In this document: positions 57,362 to 64,000 of the stretch, in pieces
Layout of the letters: each line of letters begins with the position of its first letter
How positions within the stretch are numbered: position 1 is the stretch's first letter
Assembly (NCBI GenBank): GCA_951799445.1
Contig: OX637288.1
Span: 34,265,288-34,329,287, forward strand
Length of the DNA: 64,000 bases
Origin: Pseudisothecium myosuroides
Lineage: Eukaryota; Streptophyta; Bryopsida; Hypnales; Lembophyllaceae
Direction: 5' to 3'
Notes under the pieces: model-generated
What the model was told of the DNA's origin: nothing
The model's database searches: none
Seen by the model: the letters and a program-made list of their open reading frames with translations, nothing else
Program-made: the position numbers and the translations under genes

Positions 57362-58104
57362 TTAACCCTGTAACGCCGGGACAACCATTTTGTGGCTTTT
57401 GGATGACTGCCCAGTCACCTGGACATTGCTTGGAAACTTTTTTTCATCCATTTCTTTTTTGTTCACCCTCCATGGTGGATTACAAAGAGTGTATAGTTGA
57501 ATTTGTAGTCATGCAAGTGTCTACCTTCACATAAATGTGAATTTATCAAAAAAAACGGATCACAAAATATGCTATTTTAGTGTATTTTGGAAAGTTGTTG
57601 TTCCTTGCTCTAAATCTGAAATTTCTCCACAAAAATGATATTTTTTGAATTTGAGCCCAACTAACAAAATGAAGGTCATCTACTCTAGTTTCTTCTCCAA
57701 TTTGAATTTTGAAAAAATTCCTAATATTGAATATTTTATTGCAATTTGAACTTTGGGTGTATTTTCAATGTCTATTATTTTCTAATTACAGAATGAGACG
57801 GAAATTGGGTTTATACCATGATGTTTGTCATTGTAATATACACAGATGGTGAAAATTTCAGATTTTTTGAAATAATTTTCTATTTGATGTGATTTTTCTT
57901 CACTTTTTCTTCAAAAATTCTCAAAAAAATCAATTTTCCACAAAAAAATCTAAATTTTTTGTGAAGTTAAGAAGACATATAATTTCACCTCTGAAAAATA
58001 AATTAAAATTTTTCATACATATCTAGTTGCAAAATGGCAGCAAATTGAGTGATAGGCACTGAGGCCTGAAATCAGTGGTTATAGGTCCGTCATTTAGGGG
58101 TTAA
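57362..58104. mobile_element. TTAA-bounded element, diverged
   Basis: Left end TTAACCCTGTAACGCCGG, right end CCGTCATTTAGGGGTTAA; inverted ends agree only partly. The tail GGTTATAGGTCCGTC resembles those at 17460 and 34405. Length 743 bp. No coding content. Confidence 0.55.
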
Positions 58105-58194
58105 GTTTGGATGTCAAGTGAGGACCGAGAGGTTTTAAGAGGTTATTTTTAATATTGATTCAACGAGATGAGTGAGGTACTCCGAAAGCACCAC

Positions 58195-58990
58195 TTTTGG
58201 CTTTTGTGCCTATTTACTATTATTAGACTAGTATAATTTTCATATTACTCCATATCTTATTGTTGGGTGAAAGGAGTTTCCAATGCACCAAAGAACGTGA
58301 CATTTGGATACCGTATGCAAAAGTTGTGAAGGATCAAAGTTTTCTTTGGTAGATGTTCTAAAATCGTTTTTTCAATATTGATATTGGAGACTTTTGGGTT
58401 CATATGCAAAAACTATGAAGGGTCAAAATTTTTTAGGTAGATGTTCTAAAATCATATCTTCAATATATTCCATATGCAAAAGTTAGGACGGGTCATTTTT
58501 GGGGGAATAGATGTTGCAAAATTGTTTATTCAATATTGGATTTGGAGACATTTGGATACCATATGCAAAATTTAGAAAGGTTCAAATTTTAATTTGGTTA
58601 ATATTGTAAAATCATTTTTTCCTATATCAATCTTAGAGACATTTGGGTATCATATGCAAAACTTAGGAAGGATCATAGTTATTTTGGTAGATGCTCTAAA
58701 ATTGTTTTTCAATATTTTGCATATGCAAAAGTTAGGAAGGTTCAATTTTTTTGGGTAGATGTTTTAAAATTGTTTATTCAATATTGAGTTTGGAGACATT
58801 TGGAAACCATATGCAGAAGTTAGGAAGGGTCAAATTTTAATTTGGTTCATGTAAAAATCATTGTTTCAGTCTATATTAATTTTGGAGACATTTAGATACT
58901 GTATGCAAAACTTAGGAAGGATCAAAGTTTTTTCAATGGATGTTCAATAATCGTTTCTTCAATACTACTTTTGGAGATGCAATAGTTGCT
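58195..58990. repeat. Degenerate tandem array, about 80-bp unit, 8 or so copies
   Basis: Each unit has GGAGACATTTGGATACC, ATATGCAAAA-TTAGGAAGG-TCAAA, TTGGTAGATGTTCTAAAAT and TTTTTCAATAT, with drift and indels. The first unit with its 5' flank also occurs once at 9271-9440. Confidence 0.75.
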
Positions 58991-59279
58991 ACTAGAATGA
59001 AATGGTTTATAAGTTTCTATTATGTCTTACAGAGTATCATCAAAACAATGTTGGAGTAGCATATTTTTTTTCTTATTGTATACAAAAAAATTTCAATATT
59101 TGTACTACAAAAGTGCGGCACAAAAGAGTGATGTGACCTTTTCTAGAAACACTAAAGAATAAACAATCTTTTAAAAAAATGTTTGGTCTTTTAACGTAAA
59201 TTGTCTATGTTCTGTTGTTATTTTGTGATTTTCAAGCTGAATTTAAAGGCAAGGACTCCATTTCTAAAGTCATTTCAAT
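58991..59279. other. 5' side of the mariner-like copy
   Basis: No clear terminal inverted repeat of the transposon was found here. TTTTGCAG at about 59281 could be an intron acceptor before the first conserved residues. Confidence 0.35.
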
Positions 59280-59289
59280 CTTTTGCAGG

Positions 59290-60797
59290 GATTGAGAGGG
59301 AACTACAACACCTAGTTGCTTCACCGATACAAAAGGCAAATATGACTGAATCGCAACGTTGGTCATGTTACGAATTTTTACAGACTCAAAGTAACAACGG
59401 AACCTTGAAAAAAGGATCCCTTACAACTGCAGCACATCGATTTGGGTTTAGCAGTCGGACAATTAGGAGTGTATGGGCAAGGGGTCAAACATCTGTATCA
59501 AATGATAATGACTTTGCAGATGTTTCCTCTCGCATTTGAAGAAATTGGGGACGAAAGAAGAAAGAGATCCCCACAGCCGTTGTCAAAGATATTCCGTTGA
59601 GGCAGCGTAAGAACATTCGATCTTTGGCATTTGCCATGAATGTCTCAAAGTCAATGCTACATCGACGCATCAAGAAAGGGAAGCTTTATTGCCACTCGAG
59701 TGCTTTGAAACCATTCCTTACTAAAGCGAATAAAAAATCTCGGCTTCAATATGCACTATCATTGATTGAACCATCATCTCTAAATACGAAGTCCCCAGCA
59801 TTTAGGGGCTCATTTGATTGTGTTCATATTGATGAGAAGTGGTTCTATCTCACTAACGAAAGCGGCAGCTTTTATTTGGTCCCCAATGAAGAAGAGCCCT
59901 ATTGTACTGGAAAAAGAAAACGTTTTATTCTCAAGGTGATGTTCCTTGCCGCCATTGCTTGCCCTCGCTTTGATTACTTGAGGAATCAATATTTCAACGG
60001 CAAAATTGGAATTGGTACAATGGAGACTAAACTAATTGCAGCTATCACAAAGGAGGTTACAAAACGGATTTTGATAGAGAACGTGTTTCTAGACATCAAA
60101 TTAGTTTGGCCACGGAATTCAGAATCAGGACCAATTGAAGTTTTTGTTCAACAGGATAATGCAAAGCCACATCCGAGTTCAAAAACCCAATTCTGATTGA
60201 AGAAGGTGATAAGGACCACTACAAGAGAAAAGGGTGTTTTGAGTGAGTTTTTAAGCATAGTCCTAGACATAAGACTTTAAGTAATGACCTTTAAGGAGAT
60301 TCTCAGCAAAATTTTACTTAAAACACATGTGTTTTAAGTAAAATTTTGCTGAGAATCTCCTTAAAGGTCATTACTTAAAGTCTTATGTCTAGGACTATGC
60401 TTAAAAACTCACTCAAAACACCATTTTCTCTTGTAGTGGACAGACTCAAGATCCGTTTAGTGTACCAACCACCAAACAGTCCAGATACAAATGTGTTGAA
60501 CCTTGGATTCTTTCAAGCCATCCAATCCCTACAACATCAAAAGGCACCTAATACAATTGATGAGCTTGACAGTGCAGTAGTTGCCTCATTCAATGAGATG
60601 GAGAAACTAAAGTTAACGACGTTTTTCTTTCTCTTCAAAACTGCTTGATCAGTGTAATGAAAGTTCATGGTGGCAACAACTACAAGCTCCCTCTCATGGG
60701 TAAAGCGAGATTAGCAAGATTAGGCCGTCTTCCTGTGAATCTATCATGCCCTACTGATGTATTACAAGGTGCTTTAGATTCTATTCGTGACATGTAG
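59290..60797 (+). pseudogene. Plant mariner-like transposase, broken
   Basis: Cut-and-paste transposase of the plant mariner group (DD39D type). Recognisable in order: an N-terminal helix-turn-helix (QRWSCYEFLQTQSNNGTLKK, TAAHRFGFSSRTIRSVW), IRSLAFAMNVSKSMLHRRIK, the first catalytic Asp in VHIDEKWFYLT, KVMFLAAIACPRFD, NGKIG, ITKEVTK, the second Asp in VQQDNAKPH, and the third in QPPNSPDTNVL-LGFFQAIQSL, then a C-terminal YKLPLMGKARLARLGRLP. Damage: a TGA at 59537-59539, a frame change near 60180, a 222-bp insertion at 60217, another frame change near 60610, and about 20 residues missing after NGKIG. The catalytic residues themselves survive, so decay is fairly recent. Confidence 0.93.
60217..60438. 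mobile_element. CACTA-type foldback MITE inserted in the transposase
   Basis: A 222-bp palindrome: two arms of 111 bp that differ at one position, with no loop beyond CATG at the centre. Ends CACTACAAGAGAAAA and TTTTCTCTTGTAGTG carry the CACTA terminus. Flanked by GAC on both sides (60214-60216, 60439-60441), the 3-bp duplication expected for CACTA elements. Without it the transposase frame around the site reads on. Confidence 0.95.
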
Positions 60798-61814
60798 AAG
60801 GCATAGAAAACATTATGGCACAATAACATACAATTTTAGTATGGTGGGCAATGAAATAAATACCAAATACTTGAAATAAATTTTGTATCTTATAGATTGT
60901 ATGTACATAGGAAATTTTCAAATTTGTGTCTTGTAGATCGTAATTTTATCTACATGGAAAACTTTGGTTCATTCCATTTAGATTAAGGATGTGAAAGTTG
61001 TAGATAATCTTTTTTTAGGGGCAACCAAAACATCTAGTCTAGAAAAAATGATTTGTTGAATTGAATGTAGAAACCAATCTTTTAAATTCAAAAGGTTTAG
61101 ATGTATTGCTAGAATAATCTCACCTTTTGGAATTTGTGTGTTTTAATTCTATGTTAGACCTACTAATGGTGTAGTTTTTTTTTCTATCTTGAACCTATTT
61201 CTACATAACATTTTTTAATGAGTTGGAATTTAGTGTGTGTTTATTTTAATTTCTTCGTACGTTTTTGAAGTGAATTCTTCAACATAAAAAATAGAAATTC
61301 AAAATCTATTGTGGAAGAATTTGAAGTTCAAAAATCTATTCAAGCGAGGTCCCCCAAAAAATTCTTTACTTTAAATGCAAATAATTGCAATGTATCCAAT
61401 GTTTGTTTTCAAATTTTCTTCCATGCATTTTTATAGTAGTGTAATTCCATATTTTATGGTCAAATATGTAAAGAAGACAATTTTCATTTTTTTTTGCTAT
61501 TTGCAGTAAAAAAAACAGTCTTTAGTGGATTTTGATGGAAAGGAGGTCTTACAACTTCAAAGAATAATTTGTAAACTTCCAAAGTCTTTTGTGGGTCTCT
61601 TTGAGATTTTTGTTATACTTCTATGTCCTCAATTTTTGACATGATTTTTTGAATTTCCTTATGAAGATAGGAAATCAAAATAGCTTTTTCAAAATATAAT
61701 TTTTATTCCAATTGGTGCCAATAAGCAAAAGTTATGCCACCTTAAGTCCAAGAAGTAATTTGAGGAGCAACACCTTGAAAATCACAAAGATTTCAATTTT
61801 TAAAATTAAATTTT
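60798..61814. other. AT-rich intergenic DNA
   Basis: No gene, RNA or defined repeat recognised. Confidence 0.4.
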
Positions 61815-62694
61815 TTTTTTTTGAGATACAAATATCAAATTTTAGAAAAAAACCATTTTTGAACACATGTAACCATAGGATCTTATATTATGCTAGATTT
61901 AGAAGATGTGAAAAAATTTCAAATTTTCCACTTTGCAGATTGGAAGACATTAGCGTTTGAATTGGCAGAAATCCTTTTTTTGTCTCTGCAAAAAACAGGG
62001 CACCTACACTTCACAAGGTTACATTTGTATTAAAAAATTGGCCAAAATGGTGGTGCTTCTTCAAAAAAAAATTCCTAAACAAGTTGGATACATGCTTAAA
62101 AAGTTTCAAATCATTTGGAATTGCAAAACATATAGGAAAAAAATAGTAAGTAGAAAGAAGTAGAGAATGATTCAAAATACTAAATTGTTAAGAAGTTAAT
62201 TATGGACTTGAAAAATGTCAATTCCAATGGTTGTAATGTTGTTATAAACAACCTACATCCTATGATTTAATTTTTTTCAAAAAATATTGAAAATTGAATG
62301 AAATAAATGACTTCAAAGTTTATTTTAGAGTAAAGAATCCATAACTATCCGCAAACTAAAACTCCTCATAACTTTTGACTCATTGATCAAAATGGAATGA
62401 CTAAAAGCTTTCCACGTATGTATAAATTTAAAAAACCAATTTCAAATTTTTGGTTCTAAAAAAAGTGATTTTTTTTATCTGTTTGATTGCTTGAGTTGAG
62501 AAACAAACAACATAATAGGCCATAACTTTTGACTCATATTTCCAAATGTCATGAAATCTAGTGCATATAAAAGATATTCTTTGTCCCCGCCTTCTACTAG
62601 AATTTCAGTCTAAAATATGCAAATTTCTAGTCAGAAGTACCTGCCTGAAGTTTCTATTTTGCTAAAAGTAACAAGCTAGTCCTTTAGGGATTAA
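61815..62694. mobile_element. TTAA-bounded element, left-truncated copy of 26614-27544
   Basis: Body closely matches the element at 26614 (GATTGGAAGA-ATTAGCGTTTGAA-TGGCA, AAGAAGTTAATTATGGA). Right end GTCCTTTAGGGATTAA. The left terminus is missing. Confidence 0.7.
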
Positions 62695-63113
62695 AATGCA
62701 AACAAGTCCAAGAAATCATAATTTTTCTATCCATCCATGCATGATGCATTCTAAAATTAATTAATGTCATTAAAACTTTACATTATACTCCCTTTGTCCC
62801 ACTAAAAAATTCCAAATCAAGCACAATTCTTGTCCCACTAAAGTGCTCCGTTTTATGATTTTGACCATTGAGTAAGCGTTGACCATGTTAAATGACCTCG
62901 TGGGGGTAAGTCAAGAGATCAGCGAGCGCTCTTCTCTTAGAAAATTTGGCGTTGCCCATATGAGGCACCTTGAACTAGTGTTGATAATGGATTGGGTGAC
63001 CACTTCAGTGCTATGAAAATTTGTTCATGAAGTAGGCTAGGTTTCTTTCTTGCGGATATTTAGATTGGGACAGATGTTCTTAGAATCCCATCAAGAATTG
63101 TTGCCACCAAACT
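62695..63113. other. Spacer with mariner-type terminus and 5S-like patch
   Basis: TACTCCCTTTGTCCCAC at about 62787 is a Stowaway/plant-mariner terminus without a visible partner. GATTGGGTGACCACTTCAGTG near 62990 resembles the last third of 5S rRNA, perhaps a 5S-derived SINE or TRIM piece; weak. Confidence 0.3.
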
Positions 63114-64000
63114 TTAACCCCTAAAGGCCTAAGGCCTTTTTTCTGCCCAAAAACACTCAAAACTGCCATTTCTAAAGCAAATAGTAAAAAAATTTGAAAA
63201 TTTTTTTTTTGGACATCTAACCATAGGATCGTACACCTAACGAGTATAAAAATGTATGGAAAAAAATTCAGAATTTTTGACCACAAAGATTGCAAGAAAT
63301 CTGCATTTAAAGTGAAAAAAGCAAGTTTTTCAACACATTGCGGGGCTAGATTTTTTGACTTTAAACATTTTTAACTTAAAATTTTTGCACTACAGCGTTT
63401 TGAGCTTTTAATCTTTATAGTAGAGAATTGAGTTGAGAGTCTAGGAAAAAAAAATTCAAAAAAACTTAATTGTCATTCCTAAAAAAATTGTTAAGTAGAA
63501 GTAGGTACCAGATAGAAGGAAAATCTAAAATATTCATATATTCTACATGGAATTAAAATGCACTAATCCCAATGGTGAGATTTTTCTAGCAAGTAAATTA
63601 AACAATGAAAAAAAAATTTGGAAAAATTTGGAAAATTGCATTCAGAAGTGAATCCTACAAGTTATTTTTTTCAAGAAGATGCTCTAACTGCCCGAAAAAC
63701 AAGAATGTCCATAACTTTCTCATAACAATTTTAAATGAAATGAGTCAAAGCTTTCCAGATAGACAAAAATATAATCTATCAGAAAAAAAATATTAAAAAA
63801 CAAAATTCAAATTTCTGTCCATTTTTTTTGGTTGACCGGGCTGCCCGCCGTCCCCTGATTTGAGCTTATTTGGTCATAATTTTTTTTCCAGGCACCAATT
63901 GTGAAAAAAATTATATTCCCTCAAAGCTAATCAGCTTTTCTACCTCCAAAAAAATTTCAAAAAATCAGAAGAAATTTCAGCCCGTAGGTACCTGCCGAAT
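63114..64000. mobile_element. TTAA-bounded element, same subfamily as 43398, cut by window end
   Basis: Starts TTAACCCCTAAAGGCC and follows the 43398 element closely to the window edge (CTGCCCAAAAACACTCAAAA, GCATTTAAAGTGAAAAAA, CCCGTAGGTACCTGCC). By comparison only about 50 bases of its right end are missing. Confidence 0.75.

Noticed and set aside
1..64000. CRISPR array, bacterial operon or prophage
   Set aside because: Introns, plant families and repeat types show eukaryotic nuclear DNA; tandem arrays here have no spacer structure.

Overview
The window is nuclear DNA from a land plant. The intron positions and protein families are plant-like: a WRKY group IIb factor with its VQR intron, a type III polyketide synthase with the conserved intron in a Cys codon, a phytocyanin, a DUF641/GIL1-like protein, telo-boxes of the TTTAGGG type, and CACTA, plant mariner and Stowaway-like transposons. 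Short introns, two nuclear bS16 genes (one with a plastid transit peptide) and an HSPA12-type HSP70-like gene, a family I do not associate with flowering plants, suggest a seed-free plant, perhaps a bryophyte. That placement is inference; no species is claimed.

Layout. 1-6 kb: 3' part of a WRKY gene (+), then a four-exon stellacyanin-type phytocyanin (-). 6-11.8 kb: AT-rich DNA with small repeats. 11.8-14.8 kb: an eight-exon AlaX-like tRNA-editing gene (-). 15-28 kb: a large repeat block with foldback hairpins, a degenerate tandem array, a pogo/Emigrant-like MITE, a CACTA MITE and several elements bounded by TTAA. 28.7-32.5 kb: a four-exon type III polyketide synthase (+). 35-41.8 kb: plastid bS16 (+), F-box/kelch-like (-), a second bS16 probably for mitochondria (+), and a decayed lariat-debranching-enzyme copy (-). 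43-46.4 kb: TTAA-bounded elements, one nested in another. 46.5-51 kb: HSPA12-like gene (-) with an apparent frameshift, and a DUF641 gene (+). 51-64 kb: hAT- or Mutator-like MITEs, an unknown two-frame coding region, a very regular 20-bp minisatellite, a degenerate 80-bp tandem array, a broken mariner-like transposase interrupted by a fresh CACTA foldback element, and more TTAA-bounded copies.

The genes look like an ordinary mixture rather than a pathway cluster. The most unusual signal is a set of at least ten non-coding elements of 0.22-0.93 kb flanked by TTAA with terminal inverted repeats starting CCC(C/T). One is inserted in the terminus of another so that the empty TTAA site can be read directly. 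TTAA duplication with CCC-starting termini is the hallmark of the piggyBac superfamily, which I do not know as an established plant superfamily. No matching transposase was seen in the window.

All exon boundaries were placed by eye from GT/AG sites, reading frame and family conservation; none was tested with transcripts.
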